Positions 1 through 9,244 of a stretch of 64,000 bases of DNA are shown piece after piece; positions within the stretch are counted from its first letter, which is position 1, and each line of letters starts with the position of its first letter. Origin of the DNA: Spirosoma linguale DSM 74 (GTDB lineage: Bacteria > Bacteroidota > Bacteroidia > Cytophagales > Spirosomataceae); NCBI GenBank assembly GCA_000024525.1, contig CP001769.1, positions 5,489,001 through 5,553,000 of the forward strand, in the 5' to 3' direction. The position numbers were made by a program, and so were the translations under genes. The notes below the pieces were generated by a model, which was not told the origin of the DNA, made no database searches, and saw nothing but the letters and a program-made list of their open reading frames with translations.

Positions 1-615
1 GCGGTTAAAGGTGAACTCCCGGATGCGCTCATCATTGGCATGGTCGATGGAAACCAGAATTACCTCGTGGTGATTCCGGGCGGCCAGCAGGGCCATTTTC
101 TGATCGACCTCCCAGCTTCCGAAACCCGCGCCACCGCCGAACAGATTCTGGCCGTCGTGCAAATACAGAACGGGGTATTGTTTGTTGGAGGTCTCGTAAT
201 CGTGCGGAAGCAGCACATGAACCCGACGGGTGGCCCCCAGCTGAGGAGACTCGAAGGTATCGCCCAGCAGTTCAATCTTCGGCAAAAAATCCGGATTAAA
301 CGGCATGCCAAACCACCGCCAGTGGGGCACATAATCCTGCACGACCGATTGTGAAACAGTAGCCCTGCGGTTAGTCACTCCTTCGCCCGAAGCGCCCAGC
401 TCTACATGATCCCAACCACCGCGCGTGTATTTATACTCCAGTGTATCAGGCAGATCAACGCCCTCCGGAAACTCATATACAAACTCGCCCGGCGCTACAG
501 GCTGCATCTGAAAGCGATCCAGATCGGGAAACCAGTCACAAAAATTACCCGACACAAATACCGGTCGGTCATCTGTGATGTGCGTACGCAATTCTAGACG
601 TAAGGAGAAAGCCAT
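1..615 (-). CDS. Alpha/beta-hydrolase esterase with N-terminal glycogen-binding-like domain (partial)
   Basis: The open frame starts at an ATG whose first base is 615 and runs off the left edge, so the C-terminal part is missing. The first ~90 residues (MAFSLRLELRTHITDDRPVF..) resemble the early-set/CBM48-like domain often found in front of Bacteroidota esterases. After it comes an esterase core of the enterochelin-esterase/esterase D type: RRVHVLLPHDYE, then YPVLYLHDGQNLF, then ILVSIDHANDERIREF. The catalytic Ser would lie beyond the edge. It probably hydrolyses an ester such as a siderophore or acyl-sugar ester, but the substrate cannot be read from this fragment. No signal peptide is visible. 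Confidence 0.8.
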   Translation of the reverse strand, partial: MAFSLRLELRTHITDDRPVFVSGNFCDWFPDLDRFQMQPVAPGEFVYEFPEGVDLPDTLEYKYTRGGWDHVELGASGEGVTNRRATVSQSVVQDYVPHWRWFGMPFNPDFLPKIELLGDTFESPQLGATRRVHVLLPHDYETSNKQYPVLYLHDGQNLFGGGAGFGSWEVDQKMALLAARNHHEVILVSIDHANDERIREFTFNR

Positions 616-685
616 ACGCTTAGAATCGGATACAGCCCCGTGTTGGTTCAGTACGCTCCGCGAAAGTTAGGGTACAGGAAAGTGG

Positions 686-1114
686 TCAGGCAAATGCCCA
701 GGTATCGGCCAATCCTTTCACTACCGAAACGAGTTGGTTGTAATTGGCGGGCTTGGTCATAAACTGGTTGGCTCCCAGCGCCAGGCTTCGCTGCCGATCG
801 ATGTTATCGGACGAGGTAGAAAACATCACAACGGGCAAATGGGCGAACGTAGGGGTACTGCGGAGTTGCGTCAGGGTATCAAATCCGTTCTGCCGGTTCA
901 TGTTAATATCCAGCAAGATCAATTGAGGCAGGCGCTCACAACTGGCTAGCTCGGGCAGGAGTTGATCACCATCAGTCAGCGTAATTACGCTGACGGGGCG
1001 TTCGACATCTTCGAAAGCAGAGCTAATAAACAGGCGGTCGTCCTCATCATCGTCAACAACCCAAACGGCGGGAGCATCTGTATAGCTCGAACCCGAAGGC
1101 GAATGGAAAGCCAT
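686..1114 (-). CDS. Stand-alone response regulator receiver (CheY-like)
   Basis: A 142-residue protein that is almost entirely one receiver domain. The acidic cluster VVDDDEDD is at residues 19-26. The phospho-acceptor is D69 in LILLDINM, S99 is the conserved Thr/Ser position, and K121 sits in FMTKP. There is no output domain, so it should signal by protein contact, as other single-domain receivers of the Rcp1/CheY class do. No histidine kinase lies next to it, so its partner is unknown. The start is the ATG at 1114. The gene lies 70 bp downstream of the esterase start and is transcribed in the same direction. Confidence 0.9.
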   Translation of the reverse strand: MAFHSPSGSSYTDAPAVWVVDDDEDDRLFISSAFEDVERPVSVITLTDGDQLLPELASCERLPQLILLDINMNRQNGFDTLTQLRSTPTFAHLPVVMFSTSSDNIDRQRSLALGANQFMTKPANYNQLVSVVKGLADTWAFA

Positions 1115-1496
1115 CGCAAAAAAGATTAAAGTAAAGCGTTGGATAGTTATGTTCGTTGAGTAGACGATACCGACTGATTACGGTATACGGACCACAGCTA
1201 AAAAAGCCATGGCTTTTGTGAAGGTTACCTTTTTTTACTTACGCTGGTAAATTCAAGACAATAACAGCTCAAATATAGTATTGTGGAAAATAAAACACTA
1301 CAAAATAAACTTTTTAATTAACTAAATCTTGTCCGATTTTACCCAAAAACTATACTTTTAGCTAGGTGTGCGTCACCATGTATGTAAATAACGGCTGCTA
1401 AGGTAGCTTCTTATTTTAAATAATTCCAAATAGTAGCCTATAATTAGTCTAAATAACATACCTTTGTAGCCAGATTCTCCACTAGCTAATTAATAC
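1115..1496. other. Intergenic region between divergent genes, AT-rich
   Basis: This 382-bp stretch separates the receiver gene (minus) from the DUF4856 gene (plus). It is strongly AT-rich and contains no convincing reading frame. The only element I can assign is a Bacteroidota-type -7 box near its right end (separate entry). Confidence 0.6.
1459..1466 (+). promoter_or_regulatory. Candidate -7 element of the iron cluster promoter
   Basis: TACCTTTG matches the Bacteroidota -7 consensus TAnnTTTG and lies 30 bp before the DUF4856 start codon. No clear TTTG -33 box is seen at the expected distance, so the promoter may need an activator. No Fur box was recognised by eye. Confidence 0.45.
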
Positions 1497-2669
1497 ATGT
1501 TAAAGCCTCGTTTACTCACTCACGTTGTGCCGGTTTTATTCGTAGCCGCCAGTTTGTCGGCCTGCACCGATCAGGAAAACCCAACAACCGTTACGCCACA
1601 GCTTCGCAAGACAGTTGATTACGGGAAACTGACAGATACCACTACCTACGCTACATTTTTTGTGGATAACGATGGGGCCAAAACCGTCGATCTGACTACG
1701 GGTGCAACCCGCCTGCTAATGTTCCGGGCCATCAATACCTACAATGGTACGGCGGTAGGCACAGGGGCGACGCTGGATGCCAACGTGTTGAAGAATATGT
1801 TTTCAAACACTGGCAGCCCTTTTTCGGGTACAGCCAATGCAGGCCTGAATACCTCGGGAATCCAGCTTCGCAATGTAACGGCTTCGTCCTTATCGGCCAC
1901 GGATGCTGAGAAAGAACGGGCAACGATCGAAGCGGGTTTCCCGAAAATTGCCACCGCCAGCCAGTCTGTTTCGGCGGTAGCATCGGAAGGAAAAGCGGGT
2001 AAACTAGGCACCTACCTGGTTGACGAACAGGGAATCGAATGGGGGCAAATCATTCAGAAAGGGCTGATTGGCGCGTTTCAGGTCGATTATATTGGGAACG
2101 TACTCCTGAGCGACAAAAACCTGTCGCTGGATAACACGACGCTGGTCGCCGGGAAAAAATACACACAGCTTGAGCAAAATTGGGATGAAATATACGGCAT
2201 CCTGACGGCCAACCCGGTATACGGTGGTAAAGCGACGGCTACCTCATCGGGAGAGAGTTTTCTTGGCTCTTACCTGTGGGAATACAATAAAGAAGATTTC
2301 CCAAAAATTCACGCAGCCTTGCTGAAAGGCCGGGCAGCTATTGTCAACAACGATACCAAAACACTGAAAGATCAGGCTGCTTTCATTCATCTGGCCATGG
2401 AAAAGGCCATTGCTAACGCAGCGTTGGGGTATCTGGGCAAATGGAAAACCGCCGGGACCAACACAGCCGCTGCGGCCCACGCCATTGGCGAAGGTCTCGG
2501 CTTCATTTACTCCCTTCGGTATGCCAAACTGAACAAGGCCGACGCGGCCTTCTCAGACGCTATTCTGACCGGACTGATCTCCGCGCCAAATGGGTTCTGG
2601 GGACTGACAAATGCCAAAATTGATGCGGCTTCTTCGGCTATCAGAGCAAAATTCAATATCCCTGTCTAG
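1497..2669 (+). CDS. DUF4856 lipoprotein
   Basis: A 390-residue protein with a lipoprotein signal (SLSAC, Cys near residue 23) followed by a DUF4856-type body (KTVDYGKLTDTTTYATFFV.., GGKATATSSGESFLGSYLWEY). It should be anchored in the outer or inner membrane facing the periplasm. The molecular function of DUF4856 is not established. In many Bacteroidota it is encoded next to imelysin, HTTM and TonB-receptor genes, as here, which suggests a part in metal (iron) acquisition. It is the first gene of the plus-strand cluster. A hairpin at 2697-2725 separates it from the imelysin gene. Confidence 0.82.
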   Translation: MLKPRLLTHVVPVLFVAASLSACTDQENPTTVTPQLRKTVDYGKLTDTTTYATFFVDNDGAKTVDLTTGATRLLMFRAINTYNGTAVGTGATLDANVLKNMFSNTGSPFSGTANAGLNTSGIQLRNVTASSLSATDAEKERATIEAGFPKIATASQSVSAVASEGKAGKLGTYLVDEQGIEWGQIIQKGLIGAFQVDYIGNVLLSDKNLSLDNTTLVAGKKYTQLEQNWDEIYGILTANPVYGGKATATSSGESFLGSYLWEYNKEDFPKIHAALLKGRAAIVNNDTKTLKDQAAFIHLAMEKAIANAALGYLGKWKTAGTNTAAAAHAIGEGLGFIYSLRYAKLNKADAAFSDAILTGLISAPNGFWGLTNAKIDAASSAIRAKFNIPV

Positions 2670-2696
2670 ACAACAAACTACATCTTTTTACTTCAT

Positions 2697-2725
2697 ACAG
2701 AGTCGTGTTAGCCACACGACTCTGT
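2697..2725 (+). terminator. Hairpin between DUF4856 and imelysin genes
   Basis: A perfect 12-bp stem (ACAGAGTCGTGT / ACACGACTCTGT) with a 5-nt loop is followed after four bases by TTTTT. It looks like an intrinsic terminator or attenuator. Because the imelysin gene starts only 15 bp later, partial read-through with differential expression of the two lipoproteins is the likely effect. Confidence 0.65.
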
Positions 2726-2740
2726 CTCCATTTTTAACTC

Positions 2741-3895
2741 ATGATGACTAGTAAGTGGAAACAAATCGGGTTTATCTGCGCATTCGTTAGCGCACTGTGG
2801 GCTTGTTCGGGTAGTAGTTCGGATACGCCAACGCCCACCACGCCCACCGATCAGGCAGGCAGCGACCGGAAAGCCATGCTGACCAATCTGGCCGATAATA
2901 TCATTGTGCCCAGCTATACAAACTTCAAGACAAAATTTGACGCCATGCTGGCGAAGTCGGACGCATTCGCGGCAAAACCAGACAACGCATCGCTCACGGC
3001 CCTGCGGCAGGCCTGGGTCGACGCCTATACCGAATGGCAGAAAGTTGAACTATTCGATGTAGGCCCGGCAGAGCAGAACACGCTTCGTAACTTTTTCAAC
3101 ATCTATCCGGCCAACGTGACGGGTATCGAAGAGTATATTTCAGCAGGTTCAGGAACGTTCGATGTGCCGCTATCCTACCCCAAACAAGGCTTTCCGGCCC
3201 TGGATTACCTCATCAACGGCCTCGGCACGACAGACGACGCTATTGTTGCCCGGTACACAACGGCCGCCGATGCCGCCAAACGAATTGCTTATCTGAAGCG
3301 GCTGACGGGCCAGATGAACACCCAGTTCACCACCGTATACACGGCCTGGACAACGGGTGGCTATCGGGACACATTTATCAACTGCACAGCCCTGAACGCG
3401 GGCTGCTCGACCTCTAAACTCGTAAACGGATACGTGCTAAATTATGAGCGATATATCCGTTCCGGAAAACTGGGCATTCCGTCGGGTGCTATGACCAACG
3501 GCACAGTAGCCCCCGATAAGGTAGAAGCGTATTATAAGAAAGACTTATCCCTGACACTCGCCAAAACGGCTCATCAGGCTTCGGTTGACTTTTTCAACGG
3601 AAAAAGCGTAAAAACGGGACAGGAAGGCCCGGGCCTGAAAACCTACCTCAACTCGCTGGGCGCGAAAGATAGCAGCACGGGCACGTCGCTGGTCGATATT
3701 ATAAACAAGCAGTTCGACGCCGTCAATCAGCAGCTTAACACACTGAAGCCCAATCTGGGCGATGAAGTGAAGACCAATAGTACAGCCGTTGTTCTGGCTT
3801 ATACCCAGATGCAAAAGGCCGTTCGCATGCTTAAGGTCGACATGACAACCGCCATGAGCATTACTATTACGTATACCGACAATGACGGGGATTAA
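2741..3895 (+). CDS. Imelysin family (peptidase M75-like) lipoprotein
   Basis: A 384-residue lipoprotein (lipobox ALWAC) with an imelysin domain: ALRQAWVDAYTEWQKVELFDVGPA, NVTGIEEYI, then QGFPALDYLING. The last segment is the Bacteroidota version of the region that carries GxHxxE in founding imelysins. Here His and Glu are replaced (G-F-P-A-L-D), so peptidase activity is doubtful and a periplasmic iron-binding or iron-uptake role is more likely, as for EfeO/IrpA-type relatives. It lies between the DUF4856 and HTTM genes and 24 bp ahead of the latter, consistent with one operon. Confidence 0.88.
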   Translation: MMTSKWKQIGFICAFVSALWACSGSSSDTPTPTTPTDQAGSDRKAMLTNLADNIIVPSYTNFKTKFDAMLAKSDAFAAKPDNASLTALRQAWVDAYTEWQKVELFDVGPAEQNTLRNFFNIYPANVTGIEEYISAGSGTFDVPLSYPKQGFPALDYLINGLGTTDDAIVARYTTAADAAKRIAYLKRLTGQMNTQFTTVYTAWTTGGYRDTFINCTALNAGCSTSKLVNGYVLNYERYIRSGKLGIPSGAMTNGTVAPDKVEAYYKKDLSLTLAKTAHQASVDFFNGKSVKTGQEGPGLKTYLNSLGAKDSSTGTSLVDIINKQFDAVNQQLNTLKPNLGDEVKTNSTAVVLAYTQMQKAVRMLKVDMTTAMSITITYTDNDGD

Positions 3896-3919
3896 CTAAG
3901 GATACTGTCCATACCAACT

Positions 3920-5269
3920 ATGCAGCAGTATTTTCGTAAAACCACCCCGGCGGCTCCCTTGGCCGTTTTCAGGCTTCTGTTCGGACTAATGCTCTTTGGG
4001 AGCATTGTCCGTTTCTGGAGTAAGGGGTGGATCGCGGAATTATACGTTCAGCCGCGCTTTTTTTTTCCGTTTTATGGCTTCGAGTTTGTGAAGCCGCTGG
4101 GCCCCTACACCTACGTCATTTTTGCCGTTTGCGGCCTTTCGGCCCTACTGGTAGCGGTGGGCCTTTTTTACCGGCTGGCCAGCGTATGCCTGTTTCTGAG
4201 TTTTACGTACATCGAACTGATGGACAAAAGCACCTACCTCAACCACTACTATTTCACGAGTATGGTTTGTCTGCTGCTGCTGTTTCTGCCTGCTCACGCG
4301 TATTTCTCGGTGGATGCCTACCGCCGTCCCCGTTTACGGGCCGGACAAATTCCCGCCTGGTGCCTCGACTCACTCAAACTGCTGGTGGCGCTGCTCTACT
4401 TTTTTGCCGGTCTTGCCAAGCTCAACAGCGACTGGCTTTTGCATGGCCTGCCCCTGCGCATCTGGTTACCCGCTCACAACGATGTTCCCCTGATCGGGTT
4501 TCTGTTCAACTACCCCTGGGTATCCCTTGTCTTTAGCTGGTTCGGCTGTTTGTATGACCTGAGCATCCCGTTTCTACTCTGGAACGACAGAACCCGGCCC
4601 TGGGCCTACATAGCCGTTGTGGTGTTTCATGGCTTAACAGCCTTGCTGTTCCCCATCGGCATGTTTCCGTACATCATGATTGTAACGGCGCTCATTTTCT
4701 TTTCGGCTCCGTTTCATCTGGCGCTACTTAGGGCGGTCAGCCGGGGGCTGTCCATACCAACAACTTTCCTGGTCAGCCAGCGGCCGTATACGTACCCGCC
4801 ACTAGTCACCTCGGCAATTCAGGTCACCTTTGCGTTTTTCTTTCTGTTTCAACTTCTTTTTCCCTTTCGCTACCTCCTGTATCCGGGGGAATTGTTCTGG
4901 ACGGAGCAGGGCTACCGGTTTTCGTGGCGGGTTATGCTGATGGAGAAAGCGGGTTACGCTCAGTTTACGGTGAAAGATCATCTGGGGCACCAGACGATTG
5001 TGAACAACACCGAATTTCTGACGCCCCTTCAGGAGAAAATGATGGCTACCCAGCCCGACATGCTGCTGCAATACGCGCATCTGTTGCGCGACTATTATTC
5101 AACTCATGGTTTTCAGCAACCGGCCGTCTATGTAGACTCCTACGTAGCCCTCAATGGTCGCCTTGGAAAACCCCTGGTCGACCCAAATACCAATCTGGCC
5201 GACAAGCAGGACTCATTTACCCACAAAGAGTGGATCACTTCGTTCAATGACAACATCTACGGTTTTTAA
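3920..5269 (+). CDS. HTTM-domain membrane protein
   Basis: A 449-residue polytopic membrane protein with an HTTM (horizontally transferred transmembrane) domain, related to vitamin K-dependent gamma-carboxylase. The N-terminal part (APLAVFRLLFGLMLFGSIVR) and at least seven hydrophobic segments up to about residue 330 are visible, followed by a soluble C-terminal region of about 120 residues. The reaction catalysed by bacterial HTTM proteins of this group is not established. It sits between the imelysin-like gene and a FecA-like receptor, which fits a conserved iron-related cluster. It starts 24 bp after the imelysin stop. Confidence 0.85.
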   Translation: MQQYFRKTTPAAPLAVFRLLFGLMLFGSIVRFWSKGWIAELYVQPRFFFPFYGFEFVKPLGPYTYVIFAVCGLSALLVAVGLFYRLASVCLFLSFTYIELMDKSTYLNHYYFTSMVCLLLLFLPAHAYFSVDAYRRPRLRAGQIPAWCLDSLKLLVALLYFFAGLAKLNSDWLLHGLPLRIWLPAHNDVPLIGFLFNYPWVSLVFSWFGCLYDLSIPFLLWNDRTRPWAYIAVVVFHGLTALLFPIGMFPYIMIVTALIFFSAPFHLALLRAVSRGLSIPTTFLVSQRPYTYPPLVTSAIQVTFAFFFLFQLLFPFRYLLYPGELFWTEQGYRFSWRVMLMEKAGYAQFTVKDHLGHQTIVNNTEFLTPLQEKMMATQPDMLLQYAHLLRDYYSTHGFQQPAVYVDSYVALNGRLGKPLVDPNTNLADKQDSFTHKEWITSFNDNIYGF

Positions 5270-5322
5270 ATTTCTGAGCGCTGTTTTAAGTCAATTACAT
5301 CGCACGATGAATTTGTATCAGC

Positions 5323-5457
5323 CACCGATTTTAATCGGTGAGTTGAATGAGAAAACGTCTATGATGGAACCGTTTCAACGGTTTCCAATCCGAAAACCGT
5401 TGAAACGGTTCTGGCATATGCTTGTTTGTCGCACTGCCCCAGGGTTTAAACCCTGGG
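5323..5457. repeat. Three consecutive palindromic elements
   Basis: The space before the receptor gene holds three inverted repeats: CACCGATT-TT-AATCGGTG at 5323-5340; a pair of 18-bp inverted arms at 5367-5384 and 5394-5411, each itself palindromic (AACCGTTTCAACGGTT); and the perfect 20-bp palindrome CCCAGGGTTTAAACCCTGGG at 5438-5457. They are unlike each other in sequence. They resemble the REP/REPIN-like elements elsewhere in this window and could terminate HTTM transcription. Confidence 0.75.
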
Positions 5458-5462
5458 CTGAT

Positions 5463-7904
5463 ATGTTCTGGGCAGCTAATAAAATTGTGAGTTTATCGGT
5501 TGTATTTTTCGGGAGCTTCCTCTACTCAACGGCCACCCTTGCCCAGTATCAGCTTTCGGGTACGGTACAATCCCGGCAGGACAGCTCGGCGGTGAAAAGC
5601 TGCATCATCTACCTGAATAATGGCAATCGAACGGCTCAAACGGATAGCCTGGGGCAGTTTACTTTTTCCAATCTGCCAAACGGCACGTATGTGCTCAACA
5701 CCAGTAGCCCCGATTTTAAAGCTGCCACACAGACGGTAAAACTCACCGAACGGAATCAATTTGTGCGTATTTACCTCGCTAGTCGGCTCGAAACGCTGAA
5801 CGAGGTAACCGTGACCGATAAGCAGTCCGATTTCGGCTTCACCCGGATGCGGGGGGTTGAGGGCATGGGCATTTACGAAGGCAAGAAATCCGAAGTGATT
5901 ATTCCGGAGCAGCTGGTGGCTAATTTATCGACCAACAACGCCCGGCAGATCTATGCGCGGGTGGCGGGGCTTAACATCTGGGAGAACGAGGGTGCCGGGC
6001 TGCAACTCAGCATTGGCGGGCGCGGCCTCGACCCGAACCGTAGTTCGAACTTCAACGTACGGCAGAATGGCTACGACATTAGCGCCGACGCGCTAGGGTA
6101 CCCGGAAAGTTACTACACGCCCCCCATCGAAGCCGTTGGCCGGATTCAGATTGTGCGGGGAGCCGCTTCGCTCCAGTACGGAACGCAATTTGGCGGGCTG
6201 CTTAACTTTGTCATGCGAAAACCCATTGCCGACCGTAAGTTCGAGTTGGTGGCCCGGCAAACCGTGGGTTCCTTCGGGTTTTACAACGCCTTTACCAGCG
6301 CCAGCGGCACGGTAGGAAAGTTGAGCTATTACACGTTTTTCCAGTACAAGAAAGGCGATGGCTGGCGACCAAACTCCCATTTCACCAACTACACGGCCTT
6401 TGCCGACATCGACTACCGGTTTTCGGAGAATACATCGGTGGGGTTCGACATTACCCAGATGAGCTATCTGGCCCAGCAGCCGGGCGGACTTACCGACGCT
6501 ATGTTTCGGGAAGATCCCCGGCAAAGCAACCGCGAGCGTAACTGGTTTAAAGTAAACTGGACGATGCCTGCCCTGCATTTCGACCATAAGTTCAATGCCA
6601 ATAATGAAGTAAATGTGCGGGTGTTCGGGTTGTATGCCTATCGGTATTCGCTGGGGTTCCGGCCAAACCGCGTGGCCAGCGTCGATGACAACAGCGAACG
6701 GGATTTGATAAAAGGTGATTTCCAAAATTACGGTGCCGAAGCGCGGTACTTGAAACGGTACCAGCTCGCCAAACAGCAGGCCGTTCTGCTGGTGGGAACG
6801 CGCTATTACCACGGCTATAACCACAGCATACAAGGGCTGGGCAGCACAGGTAAGGATGCCAACTTTAGCTTTACGGATACGGACCAGGGCATTGCTTCAG
6901 ACTACCAGTTTCCTAACCGAAACGTGTCGCTCTTTGCCGAAAACATCCTGTATGTAGGGGAGAAATTATCCATTACTCCCGGCGTGCGTTTCGAATACAT
7001 TCATACGACAGCCGATGGTTTTTATGGCACCGTTACCCGCGATCTGGCCGGTAACATCATCGACGCCACCCGCACCAATGAAATCCGGACCAACGGGCGT
7101 CAGTTTCTGCTGGGTGGTCTGGGCATTAGTTATAAACCCACTACACAGCTCGACATTTACGGCAATATTTCTCAGAATTACCGTTCCATCACCTTCAGTG
7201 ATATGCGGATTGCCAACCCATCGTCGGTGATCGACCCCAATTTGCAGGACGAAAAAGGGTATTCCATCGACCTGGGTATTCGCAGTACGCAAACCACGCT
7301 GTATAACTTCGATGTCAGCGCGTTTTACCTGAACTACAACAACCGCATTGGCGAGGTGCAGTTCTACGACGCCAACGACCGCGTTCTCCGCCGACGGGGC
7401 AATATTGGTCAGGCCGTTATCATGGGGCTGGAATCCTATGCCGAAGGCGACTTTCTCCGTCTCGCCAACCCATCGAATACGAACCTGAGTGGCGTCTTGT
7501 TTGCCAATGTCGCCCTGATTCACTCGACCTACAAAGCCAGCGAAATTGCCGGAGTCGTTGGCAATCAGGTTGAGTTTGTGCCGAATGTAAACCTGAAAAG
7601 TGGCGTTCGTGTCGGCTACAAAAACCTGAAAGCTTCGTTTCAATACACCTACCTATCGGACCAGTTTTCCGACGCCACCAACTCCCGCGAAGGGGGCGTT
7701 TCGGCCGTAATCGGGCTGATTCCGGCCTACTCGATCATGGACGCCAGCCTGTCGTACCAGTTCAGCCGGTTTCGGCTGGAAGGCAGTCTGAACAATCTAG
7801 CGAATCGGGCGTATTTTACCCGCCGGGCCACGGGCTACCCCGGACCCGGCATCCTACCCTCCGATGGACGCGGATTATACGTGACCTTACAGGTGAAAAT
7901 TTAG
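5463..7904 (+). CDS. TonB-dependent receptor, FecA-like (ferric dicitrate type)
   Basis: An 813-residue outer-membrane receptor when started at the ATG at 5463, which directly precedes a signal peptide (VSLSVVFFGSFLYSTATLAQ). An upstream in-frame ATG at 5154 would overlap the HTTM gene and read through palindromic repeats, so I reject it. Residues ~34-110 form a carboxypeptidase-regulatory-like domain. A plug domain with GLQLSIGGRGLDPNRSSNFN and VRGAASLQYGTQFGGLLNF follows, then a beta-barrel ending in LYVTLQVKI. The plug resembles FecA-type receptors for ferric citrate. With the three preceding genes it forms an iron-uptake cluster. No FecI/FecR-type regulators are seen nearby. Confidence 0.9.
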   Translation: MFWAANKIVSLSVVFFGSFLYSTATLAQYQLSGTVQSRQDSSAVKSCIIYLNNGNRTAQTDSLGQFTFSNLPNGTYVLNTSSPDFKAATQTVKLTERNQFVRIYLASRLETLNEVTVTDKQSDFGFTRMRGVEGMGIYEGKKSEVIIPEQLVANLSTNNARQIYARVAGLNIWENEGAGLQLSIGGRGLDPNRSSNFNVRQNGYDISADALGYPESYYTPPIEAVGRIQIVRGAASLQYGTQFGGLLNFVMRKPIADRKFELVARQTVGSFGFYNAFTSASGTVGKLSYYTFFQYKKGDGWRPNSHFTNYTAFADIDYRFSENTSVGFDITQMSYLAQQPGGLTDAMFREDPRQSNRERNWFKVNWTMPALHFDHKFNANNEVNVRVFGLYAYRYSLGFRPNRVASVDDNSERDLIKGDFQNYGAEARYLKRYQLAKQQAVLLVGTRYYHGYNHSIQGLGSTGKDANFSFTDTDQGIASDYQFPNRNVSLFAENILYVGEKLSITPGVRFEYIHTTADGFYGTVTRDLAGNIIDATRTNEIRTNGRQFLLGGLGISYKPTTQLDIYGNISQNYRSITFSDMRIANPSSVIDPNLQDEKGYSIDLGIRSTQTTLYNFDVSAFYLNYNNRIGEVQFYDANDRVLRRRGNIGQAVIMGLESYAEGDFLRLANPSNTNLSGVLFANVALIHSTYKASEIAGVVGNQVEFVPNVNLKSGVRVGYKNLKASFQYTYLSDQFSDATNSREGGVSAVIGLIPAYSIMDASLSYQFSRFRLEGSLNNLANRAYFTRRATGYPGPGILPSDGRGLYVTLQVKI

Positions 7905-7916
7905 ACAGAGCCCGGC

Positions 7917-9122
7917 TCATAAGGTGGACAATGACCGCACGACGATAACCGGCTTTTGACTACCGCTGGTTTGTTCGTAAGCAAGCAGTAACCCGTTTTT
8001 CGTAGCCAGCACAGCCGGATAGGTCGCATCGGCAGTTTCGCCGGTTATATATCGGGTCGGGCTGGTTACGCCGTTCTGAACGGTACGCATACCGATTCGC
8101 TGAACAAACGAACCCATTTCGCCGGAGCCATCTTTCGAAACGGCCTCATCCCAGATCCATACCAGCTGGTTATTGGCCGCAACTACCTGCGGGTGCTTCG
8201 CCCGGTTTGAGGGCACGCTCGACACCAGTTTATCCGAACCGAGTACCGCCAACCGCAGTCCAACGGCCTCTTCCTTACCCGAAAACCAGGTCATCAGCAA
8301 CTCACTACCCAGCTGAGTTACGGAAGGCCCCGCATGCGGACAGGCGTTTACCTGCCAGTTGTCGGTATACACACGTTGCGGTTTACCAAAGGTTTTGCCG
8401 CCATCGGTCGAAAGAGCTGTACTGATGTCGCGTGATGCGGGTTCGTCTTTTTTACCGGATGGGATCAAGTCGCGGTAGGTCAGATGAATGGTTTTTTGGG
8501 CGTCGACAAACACATTTGTCCGGCAGCACTGGCAGGCATTATCGTCGACCAGCACCGCCGGGCCGAAGCCCTTCCCTTTCGTTGTCTGGGCAAATACAAC
8601 CGGTCGCCCTTCCCGACAGGGCAGCTTTTCATCCAAATAGACAAGCCCGATTTCGCCGTTGGGTAAACGCGTGATGTCGCTGTAGGAATGACTCGTACCG
8701 GGTTTTATCGCCTGATAAACAGGAGCAGGACCGGTCCAGTGCTGGCCCTTGTCTGCCGACATCGTATACAGCAGATCACCGGCAAAGCGTGATTCGGGGG
8801 TTGGGTTCGGCACTTCGTAAACGGCAATGATCGTCCCATCGGCCTTCACCGCAACTTTGGGCATTCCTTCGGCATGGCTGGCTATACCGGCGGGGGCTTT
8901 CACCCTTATTTTCTCGCCAAACGTTTGTCCATTGGCCGCTACGGCGAAGTAAAACGCAGTTTCTTTCTCGTTGATTTTTTCCACCCAGCTTAGCAGCGGC
9001 TTACCGGCGGCATCGGTCGTCAGACGCGGAACAGCTCCGGTAAACTGCGGGTTGGAAACGGGCGTTTCGGTGGTTGACAGACTTACCAGAAACAGGATCA
9101 GGGTGTTTATAAGATGTATCAT
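7917..9122 (-). CDS. Exported BNR/sialidase-fold protein with CQCC motif
   Basis: A 401-residue protein with a signal peptide and a six-bladed-propeller-like repeat pattern. Two Asp-box motifs are visible (SADKGQHWTGP and STDGGKTFGKP). A cysteine cluster DDNACQCCRTN and a further ACPHAGPS lie in the middle. I see none of the arginine-triad context of true sialidases, so neuraminidase activity is not supported. The CxCC cluster suggests metal (perhaps copper) binding. Downstream in the same direction as a TonB receptor and a small HCDGQCYL protein, it may be the third gene of a metal-uptake group. Its stop lies 12 bp from the convergent FecA-like gene. Confidence 0.7.
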   Translation of the reverse strand: MIHLINTLILFLVSLSTTETPVSNPQFTGAVPRLTTDAAGKPLLSWVEKINEKETAFYFAVAANGQTFGEKIRVKAPAGIASHAEGMPKVAVKADGTIIAVYEVPNPTPESRFAGDLLYTMSADKGQHWTGPAPVYQAIKPGTSHSYSDITRLPNGEIGLVYLDEKLPCREGRPVVFAQTTKGKGFGPAVLVDDNACQCCRTNVFVDAQKTIHLTYRDLIPSGKKDEPASRDISTALSTDGGKTFGKPQRVYTDNWQVNACPHAGPSVTQLGSELLMTWFSGKEEAVGLRLAVLGSDKLVSSVPSNRAKHPQVVAANNQLVWIWDEAVSKDGSGEMGSFVQRIGMRTVQNGVTSPTRYITGETADATYPAVLATKNGLLLAYEQTSGSQKPVIVVRSLSTL

Positions 9123-9153
9123 TTTGATGGGTTTTAGCTAATTTGAGTGCCAC

Positions 9154-9229
9154 GTACCTACGGGCTTCAGCCCGTAATTCAGCCCGTTTATAATACTAGT
9201 CTGGTTTACGGGCTAAAGCCCGTAGGTAC
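9154..9229. repeat. REPIN-like doublet of inverted palindromes
   Basis: The outer arms GTACCTACGGGCTTCAGCCC and GGGCTAAAGCCCGTAGGTAC are inverted copies, and each contains its own small hairpin (ACGGGCT..AGCCCGT). It lies between a TonB receptor gene and the BNR-protein gene on the minus strand. Confidence 0.8.
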
Positions 9230-9244
9230 AACCTAATCACTAAT

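Noticed and set aside
5154..5462. N-terminal extension of the FecA-like receptor
   Set aside because: It would overlap the HTTM gene and translate three palindromic repeats ahead of a signal peptide.
7917..9122. True sialidase
   Set aside because: Asp-box repeats are present, but the catalytic arginines and FRIP-like motif are not evident; the CQCC cluster suggests another role.
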